Notes: generated by a model not told the origin, from the sequence alone. A stretch of DNA of 64,000 nucleotides from JACVRN01 sp036389255 (GCA_036389255.1 DASVQI010000021.1:1-64000); one strand, 5' to 3'; positions 44,902 through 54,462 are shown, counted from the first letter of the stretch. Numbers and translations: made by a program.

Positions 44902-45734
44902 AGGCGCAGCTTATAGGAAGGCTTCTGCGATACGCGCTCGTTATAGCGGCCGTCATGGCTGCCGTCCTGCCCGTCTACTGGATGATGACAATCTCGCTCA
45001 AGACGGAGATTGACCAGTTCAGCGTGCCGCCGAAGTGGCTCGTCTTCACGCCGACGCTGGCTCATTACAGGGACGCTTTCTCGACTCGCTCCTTCGGCCA
45101 GTACCTGCTGACGAGCATCGTTGTCTCTGTGCTGGCTACCTTGAGCGCGATGGTGCTTGGAACGCTCGCCGCCTACGCGCTCTCTCATTTTCGACTGCCC
45201 GGCAGGCTGGACAAGCACTTTGCGCTCTGGATACTTTCGACCCGAATGTTCCCCCCAATTGTCACGATTGTTCCGCTCTTTCTGATGATGCGCGACTTGA
45301 GGCTGCTGAACACGCGGCTGTCTCTGATAATCGTCTACACGGCCTTCAATCTTCCGTTCGTAGTCTGGATGATGCGGGGCTTTTTCAGCGAGATTCCGAG
45401 AGAGCTGGAAGAGGCCGCGCGTGTTGACGGCGACTCGCGCCTCGGCGCATTGAGGCGCGTCGTGCTGCCTCTGGTTGCGCCGGGACTTGCGGCCACGGCC
45501 GTCTTCTGCTTAATCATCTCTTGGAACGAGTTTCTCTTTGCGCTGGTCTTGACGCAGACGGACGCGGCAATGACGTTGCCCGTAGGCATAGCCGGGCGCG
45601 TCACGCAGTACGAGATTAAATGGGGCGTCATGAGCGCCGCCGCGACGGTTGCCATGATGCCCATACTGGTCTTCGCGCTGGCCGTCCAACGCTACCTAGT
45701 GCGCGGCCTCTCGCTCGGCGCCGTGAAAGGATAG
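44898..45734 (+). CDS. ABC sugar importer permease 2, MalG-like
   Basis: A 278-residue inner-membrane permease with six helices and the EAA loop EEAARVDGDSRLGALRRVVLPL. The true start is ATG 44898, overlapping the previous stop; the frame's longer open reading further upstream is a shadow of permease 1. It pairs with permease 1 to form the channel. Confidence 0.92.
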   Translation: MKAQLIGRLLRYALVIAAVMAAVLPVYWMMTISLKTEIDQFSVPPKWLVFTPTLAHYRDAFSTRSFGQYLLTSIVVSVLATLSAMVLGTLAAYALSHFRLPGRLDKHFALWILSTRMFPPIVTIVPLFLMMRDLRLLNTRLSLIIVYTAFNLPFVVWMMRGFFSEIPRELEEAARVDGDSRLGALRRVVLPLVAPGLAATAVFCLIISWNEFLFALVLTQTDAAMTLPVGIAGRVTQYEIKWGVMSAAATVAMMPILVFALAVQRYLVRGLSLGAVKG

Positions 45735-45830
45735 GAGATAGGTGACGGGTGTCAGGGATTGGGGAAAAGAAAGAGACTTGGATTTTCTTTGTCTATCCCC
45801 CAACCCCTAACCCCCATCCCCCCCTTGAAT
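45735..45830. repeat. Pre-start-codon repeat element, copy B
   Basis: Core AAAAGAAAGAGACTTG (45765-45780) then GATTTTCTTT, almost identical to copy A at 12311-12337. The flanks are G-rich (GGTGTCAGGGATTGGGG) on the left and C-rich on the right. It ends at the ATPase start codon, leaving no ordinary ribosome site. Confidence 0.75.
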
Positions 45831-46904
45831 ATGGATGTAAGGTTCGTCAACGTGACAAAAGCATTCGGCTCGTCCGTGGTGGTGGACAGGCTTGAGCTTG
45901 CTGTCGAGGACGGAGAGTTCGTGGTGCTGCTTGGGCCTTCCGGGTGCGGCAAGACCACCAGCCTGCGTATGCTCGCGGGGCTTGAAGACGTAACCGCAGG
46001 AGACATCTTCATAGGCGGCGAGCGCGTCAACGATGTCCCGGCGCAGAAGAGAGACGTGGCGATGGTCTTTCAGTCTTACGCGCTTTATCCTCACATGACC
46101 GTGGCCGAAAACATCAGCTACCCTCTGCGCGTGCGCCGGATGCAGCGCGAAGAGATGAAAAGCAGAGTCCTGCGCGTGGCGGAGATGCTTGAGATAACCG
46201 CGCTGCTTGAGCGCCGCCCGCGTGAGCTTTCCGGCGGAGAGCGCCAGCGTGTCGCTCTGGCCCGGGCCGTTGTGCGCTCGCCAAGGGTCTATCTGATGGA
46301 CGAGCCGCTCTCTAATCTGGACGCGAAGCTGAGGGTGCAGATGCGCGGCGAGCTGAAGCGCTTGCAGCACGAGCTGGGAACGACTACCGTTTACGTCACG
46401 CACGATCAGGCGGAGGCGATGACGCTGGCGCACCGCGTAGCCGTCATGCGAAAAGGGCGGTTACAGCAGTTCGACACGCCCATGAACATCTATAACCTTC
46501 CGGCCAATCGCTTCGTCGCGGAGTTCGTCGGCAATCCCGGCATGAATTTTATAGAGGGCGCTGTAGACACGGCCGGGCGTCGCTTTGTGAGCGGCGACTT
46601 TTCGCTCGCGCTCTCCGATTCTCACTTGGAGAGGCTAAGGCGGCACACGCGCGCCACGCTCGGCATAAGGCCGGAGCATATAGAGGTTTCGACCGGGGCG
46701 CGTAACGGGTGGCTGCGGGCCTCCGTTTACGTAACCGAGCTGATGGGCAACGAAACCTTTGTCTTCCTGCAACTCGGCGCGGAGAAGATAATAGTGCGTG
46801 CGCCCGCAGCCTTTCGCGCCGAGCCGGAGACGCCTGCCTCCGTGCGATTTGAGACGAGCAGGCTGGATTTCTTCGACGCCGATTCCGGCGAAGCTTTAAG
46901 ATGA
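45831..46904 (+). CDS. ABC sugar importer ATPase, MalK/UgpC-like
   Basis: A 357-residue ATPase. The Walker A is GPSGCGKTT (about 37-45), the Q-loop FQSYALYPHM, the signature LSGGERQRVALARA, and the Walker B VYLMDEPLSNLD. A C-terminal TOBE-type regulatory domain follows, as in MalK. Start ATG 45831, where the conserved MDVRFVNVTKAFG begins. It energises the two upstream permeases. A repeat element fills the gap before it. Confidence 0.95.
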   Translation: MDVRFVNVTKAFGSSVVVDRLELAVEDGEFVVLLGPSGCGKTTSLRMLAGLEDVTAGDIFIGGERVNDVPAQKRDVAMVFQSYALYPHMTVAENISYPLRVRRMQREEMKSRVLRVAEMLEITALLERRPRELSGGERQRVALARAVVRSPRVYLMDEPLSNLDAKLRVQMRGELKRLQHELGTTTVYVTHDQAEAMTLAHRVAVMRKGRLQQFDTPMNIYNLPANRFVAEFVGNPGMNFIEGAVDTAGRRFVSGDFSLALSDSHLERLRRHTRATLGIRPEHIEVSTGARNGWLRASVYVTELMGNETFVFLQLGAEKIIVRAPAAFRAEPETPASVRFETSRLDFFDADSGEALR

Positions 46905-46926
46905 AAGACGAAGAGGAGAGTTTAGT

Positions 46927-47745
46927 ATGAAGCTGGCGCTTAACGGTGCTACGACCATGAAGGCTGACCTTGAGACGGACATACGCGCGGCGTCTCGCGC
47001 AGGCTTCGATTATCTTGAGATATGGGCGGCCAAGCTCAGGAAGTTTCTGGAATCGAACGAGGTCGGGCGACTCAAGGAGCTTTTGGACGGGCAGAGCCTG
47101 AAGCCTTACAGCATCAATTCCATAGAGCACATCTCTTTCAGAGAGGCTAAGCGACACGCGGAGCTTCTGGCCGAATGTGAGGATTTATGCCGTATCGCGC
47201 AGGCAATCGCTTGCCCTTACATAGTTGTCGTCCCGAGCCCCCTGCCGGAAGATAAAAGCCGCGAGGAAGTGATAGACGAGTCCGCGCGCGTGTTGACTGA
47301 GTTGAGCTTTATCGCGGAGCGGTACGATGTCTCATTAGCATTTGAGTTCTTAGGTCAGCCGCGTTGCAGCGTTCAGACGCTGGAGCTCGCGGACGAGATA
47401 GTCAAAGAGACAGCCCGTGACAACGTGGGGCTTGTGATTGACAGCTTCCATTTCTACGCTGGCGGCTCAACCATCGAATCAATCGAAGCGCTGGACGCAG
47501 ACCGCCTCTTTATCTTTCACATCAACGACGCGGAAGAGAGGCCGCGCGAGGAATTGCAGGACAGCCACAGGCTGCTGCCGGGCCTAGGCATCCTGCCGCT
47601 AAAGGAGATTGTCGGCGCTCTACGCCGTATAGGCTACAGCCGCGTGGCCAGCGTAGAGATTTTCCGCCCCGAATACTGGGAGCGCGACCCCTTTGAGCTT
47701 GCAGGCGAGGCTTATCTGGCCGCGTCGAACCTAGTCCGCAACTGA
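46927..47745 (+). CDS. Sugar phosphate isomerase/epimerase (TIM barrel)
   Basis: A 272-residue AP-endonuclease-2-type TIM barrel, the fold of IolE/IolI and xylose isomerase relatives. Likely metal ligands are in LAFEFLGQPRC, VGLVIDSFHFYAGG and FHINDAEE, plus the late VEIFRPEYW. It sits between the importer and a Gfo/Idh/MocA dehydrogenase. That combination is common in inositol or keto-inositol catabolism, so an IolE- or IolI-like role is likely but not proven. Confidence 0.85.
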   Translation: MKLALNGATTMKADLETDIRAASRAGFDYLEIWAAKLRKFLESNEVGRLKELLDGQSLKPYSINSIEHISFREAKRHAELLAECEDLCRIAQAIACPYIVVVPSPLPEDKSREEVIDESARVLTELSFIAERYDVSLAFEFLGQPRCSVQTLELADEIVKETARDNVGLVIDSFHFYAGGSTIESIEALDADRLFIFHINDAEERPREELQDSHRLLPGLGILPLKEIVGALRRIGYSRVASVEIFRPEYWERDPFELAGEAYLAASNLVRN

Positions 47746-47753
47746 CAAATACT

Positions 47754-48734
47754 ATGGACAAAATCAGCGTCGGAATCATAGGAGCCGGTTACATAGGCGG
47801 AGTTCACGCCTCCGTGCTGATGCGCGACGAGCGCGTGCGGCTGGCAAAGGTTCATGACATCTCTCAAGAGCGCGCGGAACAACTCGCACGCACGAACGGC
47901 GCAAGCATTGCCGCCAGCGCCGAAGAGTTGATAGAGAGCGTGGATGCTGTCTACATCACGACTCCCAACACGAGGCACACCGGGTTGGCCGTCGCGGCGG
48001 CTCAGGCTGGCAGGCACGTCTTCTGTGAAAAGCCCATGGCGACGAATCTTGAGGACGCGCGACGGGTGCTTGAGGCGGGCAAGGGCGAGCGTGGAGTTTT
48101 TCAGGTTGGACACAACCGCCGGTTCGCGCCCGTGTACGCCATGCTCCGCAAAATCCTGAAGGAAGAGAGTGAGCCTCATTCCGCGCACGTCAAGATGAAT
48201 CGCGGCGAGCTTATCAATCCCGAGTGGGTCGGGGACGCGGCCACGACGGGCGGCTTTCTCTACGAGACTACCATTCACATGTTCGACATGATGCGCTTCC
48301 TCTTCGGTGAAGTCTTGGAGCTTTCGGCTATAGGCTCGCGCCACGAATACGGGGAAGTTGACGACTTCTCCGTGTTGCTCAAGTTCGAGAGCGGCCTGCA
48401 CGCCACGCTCTGCTCGTCTGCGGACGCAAGCTGGCTCTTCCCCTTCGAGCGCGTGGAGGTCTTCTCTCATCACCAGACGCTTGTCACGCGCGAGATGGAG
48501 AGCCTCACCCTGAGCGAAGGGCTGAGCGGCCAGCACCGCACACACTCCATGCAGCAGTTGGCAAAGGAAGAGAAGTGGGGGTACTTGCAGGAAGACCGCG
48601 CCTTCATAGACGCGATTGTAGATGGCAGGGAAGTGCCTGTGACTGCGCTCGACGGCTACAAATCCGTAGAGCTTGTGGACGCCTGCTATAGAGCGGTCGA
48701 GACGTCCGAGCGCATTAATCTCAACTCAGTGTAA
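47754..48734 (+). CDS. Gfo/Idh/MocA-family oxidoreductase
   Basis: A 326-residue NAD(P)-dependent dehydrogenase. The nucleotide fold begins GIIGAGYIGGVHA and the catalytic lysine lies in CEKPMA. The C-terminal beta-sheet domain includes GGFLYETTIHMFDMMRFLFGE, with the family histidine. Close relatives oxidise myo-inositol or other sugars. It is the last gene of the importer operon, eight bases after the isomerase, so it probably starts catabolism of the imported compound. Confidence 0.9.
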   Translation: MDKISVGIIGAGYIGGVHASVLMRDERVRLAKVHDISQERAEQLARTNGASIAASAEELIESVDAVYITTPNTRHTGLAVAAAQAGRHVFCEKPMATNLEDARRVLEAGKGERGVFQVGHNRRFAPVYAMLRKILKEESEPHSAHVKMNRGELINPEWVGDAATTGGFLYETTIHMFDMMRFLFGEVLELSAIGSRHEYGEVDDFSVLLKFESGLHATLCSSADASWLFPFERVEVFSHHQTLVTREMESLTLSEGLSGQHRTHSMQQLAKEEKWGYLQEDRAFIDAIVDGREVPVTALDGYKSVELVDACYRAVETSERINLNSV

Positions 48735-48748
48735 GAAACGCTACGACT

Positions 48749-48837
48749 CACCGCAGAGACGCAGAGAGACGCTGAGGACGCGCTGAGAACTTAAATCCTC
48801 TGCGCTACCTTTGCGTCTCTCTGCGTCTCTGCGGTGA
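48749..48837. repeat. 25-bp perfect inverted repeat element
   Basis: Perfect 25-bp arms at 48749-48773 and 48813-48837, built from CGCAGAGACGCAGAGA-type repeats, with a 39-base centre. The left arm is identical to window bases 1-25. It lies between the convergent dehydrogenase and TonB receptor genes and probably terminates both. Confidence 0.9.
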
Positions 48838-48838
48838 A

Positions 48839-51169
48839 TTAACGTGAGCCGGTTCGGAGCCTGAAGCCTACGCGAAAGAGAAGCGGCGGGCCTATGGTTC
48901 TGATGGGCGTGCGACCGACCGTGTATCTTTGATTGAAGAGGTTTTCGGCTGCGAGGAATGCTTCGAGGTTGCGCGTGATGCGGCGCGAGAGGAACGCGTC
49001 GAGCGTAAAGTATGGCTCAAGCTGCAAGAGGTTCTGGTCGTCATCGAATTGAGTGCTTGAGGCGCGTCCCTGAAAGGCTGCCGTCAGTAGCGACTCTTTA
49101 GAATATCTCGCCTGAAAAGTTAGCTGGTGACGCGCAACCTGCGGGACGCGCTTTCCTTCAAGCCCTGTGTTGGCGGGAAATTCCAGAACGGTCGCGTCAA
49201 CGAAGAGATAGCCGCCCGACAGAGTCCAGTTGTTTGAGAGCCGCGCGTCCGCTTCAAACTCTAAGCCGCGCGAGCGTGTCCGCCCCAGATTCTCGCGTTG
49301 CCGCGTGATGAGTCCGGGTTGTGTGCGCAGCGTGACGTTGGCCACGGGCCGCGCCACCTCCATCCAGAAAACGGTGGCTTGCGTGCTTAACCTGTCACTG
49401 AAGAGAGATGCGCGCCCGCCCGCTTCGCCGCCCGTCAGACGCTCCGCGCTCAGACCCTCATTGGCGAGCGTCAGCACATCCCCTACGCGAAAGCTTCTGT
49501 AAAGCTCATTCAGAGTCGGCGCGCGAAACGCCCTGTAGAAGGAAGCGTTGAGCGAGAGTTGATTCGTCAGGCGATAGAGCGCGGAGACTTGCGGGCTAAA
49601 GGCCGTCTCCGTGCGGTCTGGAAAAATGCTCGTGTTGGAACTTGCGCCAGCCGCGAGCGGCTGCGCGAACTGAAACGCGTCCGAGTTGCGCCACCTGTCA
49701 ACGCGCACGCCAACTCTGAAGAGAAGGCGCGGGCTCAGGTTGATAAGGTCTTCTACGAAAAGCCCCAGATTGCTTTGCCGCCCGCCCGCGTTGGAGAGAG
49801 AAGCCGCGCGCCCGAGCGTGTAAACAATCTCGTCACTTTCGCCCCGGACTTCCTGCGCGTCCACGCCCGCCACCAGAGTCTGATGCGAGCCGAACCCGCG
49901 CGACCACTGTAGAGAGAGGCCCTTGAATTGTGACGGGGAGCGTTGCAGCCGCGTGAGCGTCTCGCTGCTGCGGTCGGCGCTGACGGCCGAAAAGGTCTGG
50001 TCGTAAACCTGAGTGCCGCCGTAGGCCCGCAAAGTGAAAGCGCCCGCATCGGTTCGCCGCCAGTCAAGCCCCGCGCTCAACTGCCGCGTGTGCGTGCGGT
50101 TTATCTGGAGCGGCGTGCCGTTGGTGCGGGCCTCTCCGAAGACGGAGCCGCGAAGAAAGAGGCGCCCGCGCCCTTTAATCTCCCGCGAAAGGCTCAGGTC
50201 AAGCGTCGTGCGTCGAACGCCTGCGGGCGTGTCTACTCTCCCGCGCTCGCGCTCGTCTACGAGTATGTAGCCTTCCGTGCTGAATACCTCGGCGGCGGCG
50301 CTTGCGCTCCACTTTCCCCTGCCGCCTGCCGCGAAGAGAGAGGCTTCTCCCGTCTCAAGGCTTCCGTAAGAGGCTTCCAGTGAGAGAGCGTTTGCGGCTG
50401 GCTGGCGCGTGATGAGATTGACTACGCCGCCTAGAGCAGAGCTTCCGTAAAGAGAGCTTGCTCCGCCGCGCAGGACTTCTATGCGGTCTATTGACTCGCG
50501 CGGCACACGCCCCCAGTAGACCCAGCCGCCAAAAGGGTCATTTAGCGGAACGCCGTCCACCAGCACGAGCGCGCGGCTTGCTCCCGACGGGCCTATGCCG
50601 CGCAGCGAGACGCCCTGAGTGGTAGGGTTCGCGGCGCGGCTGCCGGTGCGCCGGAACAACGTGAAGCCCGGAACCTGCCGCAGAGCGTCGTCAATAGTGG
50701 CCGCTCCGGCCTCCGCTACCTCGCGGGACGAGAGAACGACGAGGCTGCCTGCTACATCGTTGAGACGCGTCTCGGTGCGCGTGGCCGTCACCGTCACGGC
50801 TTCGGAAAGAGACGCCGGGACAAGGACGATTCTTAACTGGCCGGAAGCGGCGACTGCATCCTTTATCTTCGCCTCGTTCGGCGCGAACCCGTTGGCACTA
50901 ACCAGAATCGTAGCCTCGCCTGTTGGCGCCGCGGCAAGCCGGAATTTTCCCTCAGCGTCCGTCGTTGCAAACTGCGCTTCGGCCCGCATCCTGATTAACA
51001 CTTGCGCGCCAGCCACGGGCGCGCCCGTCTGGTCAATCACGACGCCTTCCAACTGCTGCGCCTGCGCGCGCGCCTCGCTACAGGCAAAGATGGATGAGAC
51101 TAGAGCAAGGAGAAGCGCAAAGGTGCGCGCCGATGACAGCCTGCCGGTTCTGTTGTTGCTGAAGCTCAT
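48839..51169 (-). CDS. TonB-dependent receptor
   Basis: A 776-residue outer-membrane receptor. A signal peptide precedes a carboxypeptidase-regulatory-like domain (LEGVVIDQTGAPVAGAQVLI), then a classical plug (GVSLRGIGPSGASRALVLVDGVPLNDPFGG, GGASSLYGSSALGGVVNLIT) and a barrel ending GFRLRTGSR. The plug is closer to cobalamin and siderophore receptors than the two Oar-like proteins are. The stop codon abuts the inverted repeat. Ligand unknown. Whether it serves the adjacent importer is unclear because it is on the other strand. Confidence 0.92.
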   Translation of the reverse strand: MSFSNNRTGRLSSARTFALLLALVSSIFACSEARAQAQQLEGVVIDQTGAPVAGAQVLIRMRAEAQFATTDAEGKFRLAAAPTGEATILVSANGFAPNEAKIKDAVAASGQLRIVLVPASLSEAVTVTATRTETRLNDVAGSLVVLSSREVAEAGAATIDDALRQVPGFTLFRRTGSRAANPTTQGVSLRGIGPSGASRALVLVDGVPLNDPFGGWVYWGRVPRESIDRIEVLRGGASSLYGSSALGGVVNLITRQPAANALSLEASYGSLETGEASLFAAGGRGKWSASAAAEVFSTEGYILVDERERGRVDTPAGVRRTTLDLSLSREIKGRGRLFLRGSVFGEARTNGTPLQINRTHTRQLSAGLDWRRTDAGAFTLRAYGGTQVYDQTFSAVSADRSSETLTRLQRSPSQFKGLSLQWSRGFGSHQTLVAGVDAQEVRGESDEIVYTLGRAASLSNAGGRQSNLGLFVEDLINLSPRLLFRVGVRVDRWRNSDAFQFAQPLAAGASSNTSIFPDRTETAFSPQVSALYRLTNQLSLNASFYRAFRAPTLNELYRSFRVGDVLTLANEGLSAERLTGGEAGGRASLFSDRLSTQATVFWMEVARPVANVTLRTQPGLITRQRENLGRTRSRGLEFEADARLSNNWTLSGGYLFVDATVLEFPANTGLEGKRVPQVARHQLTFQARYSKESLLTAAFQGRASSTQFDDDQNLLQLEPYFTLDAFLSRRITRNLEAFLAAENLFNQRYTVGRTPIRTIGPPLLFRVGFRLRTGSR

Positions 51170-51274
51170 CCTCTGTCCCCTTGATGATGGCTGAGCTTAG
51201 CACACGCGGCATGAAAACAGAGCGTTTGCATTTCAACACAGTTTGCAAGCAGAATAATCGCAAGCGAAGTATTC

Positions 51275-51361
51275 AGGCTTAGGAAAACGGAAAACAGAAA
51301 ACAGAATCCAGAATGAGAAGCGGCAAGCTCTGCTTTTATTCTGAGTCCTGATTATTGCTCT
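51275..51361. repeat. Pre-start-codon repeat element, copy C (diverged)
   Basis: GGAAAACAGAAAACAGAATC-type arms flank a core that reads AAAAGCAGAGCTTG on the minus strand (51324-51337), similar to the cores of copies A and B. It also ends directly before a start codon. Confidence 0.5.
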
Positions 51362-51362
51362 T

Positions 51363-52610
51363 ATGTCCATGCTCTCCAATCTGCTGCGGTTTCGTCTGGT
51401 GGACGAGAAGGGACGGTCTGTGCGTCTGGCAGACTTGGCCGTGGCGCATCTGGAGGGCGATTATCCGCAGGTCACGCGACTGCTCTTTTTTAACGAGGGC
51501 GGAGAGAGAAAGTCTCTGGCGTGGCGCGATGTGCGCTCAATCGAGTGGCGCGAGCGTTTGATACGGGTACAAGATTTGGAGGCAGGCTCGCCCATAAGCT
51601 CAGCCCCGCTCAAGGAGGAAGCCCTGCTCCGCGCGGAGGTGCTGGATGCTCTCGTGCTAGACCTTCAGAATCGCCGCGCCACTCGCGCCAACGACCTTTG
51701 CCTTGAGGAAGAGGACGGGCGGCTGCTGCTACGCGCTGCCGACGCCAGCATGAGCGCCGTCTTCAGGCGTCTCACTCGCGGGCTCTACAAGCACGTGAGC
51801 AAGGAGGCTCTCTACGATTGGAAGTACGTGGAATTCCTGCGCGGCGACCCGCAGGCCGCTCGTCACGAGGCGGGCAAGCACCTTCGCATCACGCGGCTGC
51901 CGCCCGGCGAGATAGCGCTCCTGACGAACCAGATTCCATATCTTCACGCGGCGGAGCTTTTGATACTGCTTCCAGACCCTCTGGCCGCAGACACGCTGGA
52001 ATCAATGCTGCCGGAGCGACAGCTACAGGTCTTCGAAGAGTTGGACGAAGAACAGTCGTTGCGCATCCTCGCGCTGATGGCCCCCGATAACGCAGCCGAC
52101 CTAGTGGGCCGTCTGACCCTTGAAGAGATGCAGTCGCTGCTGCACAAGCTGCCGAAGCGCAGGAGCGAGCGCATCATAGACCTTCTGCGTTACCCCGAAG
52201 ACACGGTGGGCGGGATTATGACGAACGACATGGTGACAGCGCCAAGGAATCTGACCGTCGCGGAGGCGCGCGAATACTTGCGCAAGAAGCTGAAGGGGCC
52301 TGACTTCGTCTTCTACGTTTACGCGGTCGAGAGCCAAGAGAGCCAGAAGCTTTGCGGCCTGCTCTCTCTACGCAATCTATTGACGGAGGATGACGACCGG
52401 AAGCTGGAAGATATTATGGATCCGTTTGTCTCCACGCTCGACCCGCTCGACGAGGCCGTCAACGCGGCCTACAGGGTGATTGATAGCGGGCTCGCGGCGA
52501 TGCCGGTTGTGGGGCGCGAGGGAAAGCTCGTGGGCATAGTGCCCGTGGACGTGGCCATAGAACAGATTGCGCCGGACGGTGCCGCCCGCCAGCTAAGGAT
52601 TTTCGCATGA
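51363..52610 (+). CDS. PRC-barrel, MgtE-N and CBS protein (magnesium sensor-like)
   Basis: A 415-residue soluble protein. Two PRC-barrel-like segments (about 5-70 and 90-150) precede an MgtE N-domain (about 180-290, LLPDPLAADTLESM...LDEEQSLRILALMAPDNAADL) and two CBS repeats (about 295-415, VGGIMTNDMVTAP and LEDIMDPFVSTL). The MgtE membrane channel is absent. In MgtE these cytosolic domains sense Mg2+ and gate the pore. Its stop overlaps the start of an Nramp-like transporter (ATGA), so it probably regulates that partner. Confidence 0.88.
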   Translation: MSMLSNLLRFRLVDEKGRSVRLADLAVAHLEGDYPQVTRLLFFNEGGERKSLAWRDVRSIEWRERLIRVQDLEAGSPISSAPLKEEALLRAEVLDALVLDLQNRRATRANDLCLEEEDGRLLLRAADASMSAVFRRLTRGLYKHVSKEALYDWKYVEFLRGDPQAARHEAGKHLRITRLPPGEIALLTNQIPYLHAAELLILLPDPLAADTLESMLPERQLQVFEELDEEQSLRILALMAPDNAADLVGRLTLEEMQSLLHKLPKRRSERIIDLLRYPEDTVGGIMTNDMVTAPRNLTVAEAREYLRKKLKGPDFVFYVYAVESQESQKLCGLLSLRNLLTEDDDRKLEDIMDPFVSTLDPLDEAVNAAYRVIDSGLAAMPVVGREGKLVGIVPVDVAIEQIAPDGAARQLRIFA

Positions 52611-54001
52611 GCAGACCTCCGACACCGCAGGGGCTCGAGCCGATTGAGTCGGTGGAATCGGTCGCTCTGCCGAGGGCCGCGCGCACAGTCCAAAGAGCGG
52701 GGCTTCGCGTAAACATACGCGGGCGCAGCATACGCCTTCGCGGCTTGCGCACGCAGCCGAGGGGGCTGCTTCGCTGGCTGCTGATACTGGGGCCGGGGCT
52801 CATCGCCACCTCTGCCGGAAACGACGCGGGCGGCATAGCCACCTACTCTTCAGCCGGAGCCAGGTACGGCTATGACCTGATTTGGGTGATGATACTGCTG
52901 ACCGTCTCTTACGCGGTCGTGCAGGAGATGTGCTCGCGCCTCGGAGCGGCGACGGGGCGCGGGCTGCTAGACCTGATTCGGGAAAGGTACGGGCTGGGCT
53001 GGGCCACGTTCGCCGTCGTCATCATCCTAGTAGCCAACGGCGGCGTCACAGTCTCCGAGTTCGTAGGCATCAGCGCAGCCGTTGAGCTTCTGGGCATAAA
53101 CAAGTACATAGTCGTGCCCTTGGCCGCAGCGCTCATCTGGTATCTGGTCATCTTCGGCTCCTACAACAGCGTGGAGAAAATCTTTATCCTGATGACGCTG
53201 GTTTTCTTCGCCTATCCGGCGGCGTCCTTTATGGCCCGGCCCGACTGGGGCGAGGTCGCGCGCGGAGCCTTCGTCCCGACGATTCGCACAGACCCGGACT
53301 ACATCTTCATCCTTGTCGGACTGCTGGGCACTACGCTCACGCCCTACATTCAAATCTTTCAGCAAAGCTCGCTGGTGGAAAAGGGCGTGGCGCGTCGTCA
53401 TTACAAGAACGAGCGGGTGGACGCTTACTTCGGCGCGTTCTTCTCCAACCTGATGTCAGTCTTCATGATTATAGCGACCGCCGCGACGCTTCATGCCGTC
53501 GGCAAGACCAACATAGAATCGGCTGCCGACGCCGCACGCGCGCTTGAGCCCGTGGTCGGAAGCTCCGCCAAGCTGCTCTTCGCTGTAGGGCTGCTGGGCG
53601 CGTCGCTTCTGGCGGGCGCGATTCTCCCTCTAGCCACGAGCTACGCCATCAGCGAAGCCTTCGGCATACCGAAGGGCGTCAATCTGGATTTCCGTCGCGG
53701 GCGTGTCTTCTTCACCCTCTTTACGGCGCTGATTGTAGCGGGAACCGGGCTGGCGCTGATTCCGAACCTCCCGGTCATTCAGCTACTCGTAGCCGTGCAG
53801 GTGCTAAACGGCATACTGCTGCCAATCATTCTGGTCTTCATACTGAAGCTGATTAACGACAAGCGGCTGACGGGAGATTTGAAGAACACGCCGCTTTACA
53901 ACGTGCTCGGGTGGGGAACCTTTGCGATGATAACGACAGCAGTCCTAATCATGCTCGGCAGCCAGTTGCTCAAGCTTCTGGGCATCAGCCTCTTCGGCTG
54001 A
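52607..54001 (+). CDS. Nramp-like divalent metal transporter with altered metal site
   Basis: A 464-residue, 11-helix transporter of the Nramp superfamily. A basic N-tail of about 55 residues precedes GPGLIATSAGNDAGGIAT. Aligned to Nramp helix 1, DPGN becomes DAGG (Asp73 kept, Asn lost). In helix 6, where Nramp has ATVMPH, this protein has TTLTPY, so the metal-binding Met is Thr245. Loss of that Met is reported for magnesium-carrying Nramp relatives. Coupling with an MgtE-type sensor protein suggests Mg2+ or Mn2+ transport rather than iron, which is inference. Confidence 0.88.
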   Translation: MSRPPTPQGLEPIESVESVALPRAARTVQRAGLRVNIRGRSIRLRGLRTQPRGLLRWLLILGPGLIATSAGNDAGGIATYSSAGARYGYDLIWVMILLTVSYAVVQEMCSRLGAATGRGLLDLIRERYGLGWATFAVVIILVANGGVTVSEFVGISAAVELLGINKYIVVPLAAALIWYLVIFGSYNSVEKIFILMTLVFFAYPAASFMARPDWGEVARGAFVPTIRTDPDYIFILVGLLGTTLTPYIQIFQQSSLVEKGVARRHYKNERVDAYFGAFFSNLMSVFMIIATAATLHAVGKTNIESAADAARALEPVVGSSAKLLFAVGLLGASLLAGAILPLATSYAISEAFGIPKGVNLDFRRGRVFFTLFTALIVAGTGLALIPNLPVIQLLVAVQVLNGILLPIILVFILKLINDKRLTGDLKNTPLYNVLGWGTFAMITTAVLIMLGSQLLKLLGISLFG

Positions 54002-54012
54002 AATGAAGGGCA

Positions 54013-54462
54013 TTAAATAGCTTTCGTGCTGCTTCGTGCTAGCTCATTCTTCTTTATAATCCGCTCGCGCAACGGCCTCCAGTAGCGCAGCGCCAGCCAG
54101 TGCGCGCCGCCTATGAGAATGGCCGCCGCCAGCGCGGTGGATAAATCAACCGCCGTTCTGGCCGTCGGGCGAAGCCAGCCGGAGCAGATTTCGGCTGCCG
54201 CCCCAGCGAGAGCGAACGCCGCAAACGGAGGCCCAGCGCGCCGCTTCGTTATGAAGCCATAGATGCCCGGCGCGGAGAGCAGCACAAGCAGGTACGCGGA
54301 AAATCCAATCAGCACGCGCAGTAGCTTCTGCCAGTTGCCGTCCCACGCCAGCCCGGAAAGCACAAGGACGAACAGCAGAGCGAGCAGGCACAGGCTCAAC
54401 TTAAGGTCACGTCGCATGGTCGCGCCTGCGTCCGCATTCTTTCTTTCAAGTCCGTTTGTCAT
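54013..54462 (-). CDS. Small membrane protein, unknown
   Basis: A 149-residue protein with about four hydrophobic helices from residue 20 to 128 and basic ends. No motif recognised. It is convergent with the transporter gene. The ATG at 54462 has no clear ribosome site, so the start could lie at ATG 54417 (residue 16). Confidence 0.6.
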   Translation of the reverse strand: MTNGLERKNADAGATMRRDLKLSLCLLALLFVLVLSGLAWDGNWQKLLRVLIGFSAYLLVLLSAPGIYGFITKRRAGPPFAAFALAGAAAEICSGWLRPTARTAVDLSTALAAAILIGGAHWLALRYWRPLRERIIKKNELARSSTKAI

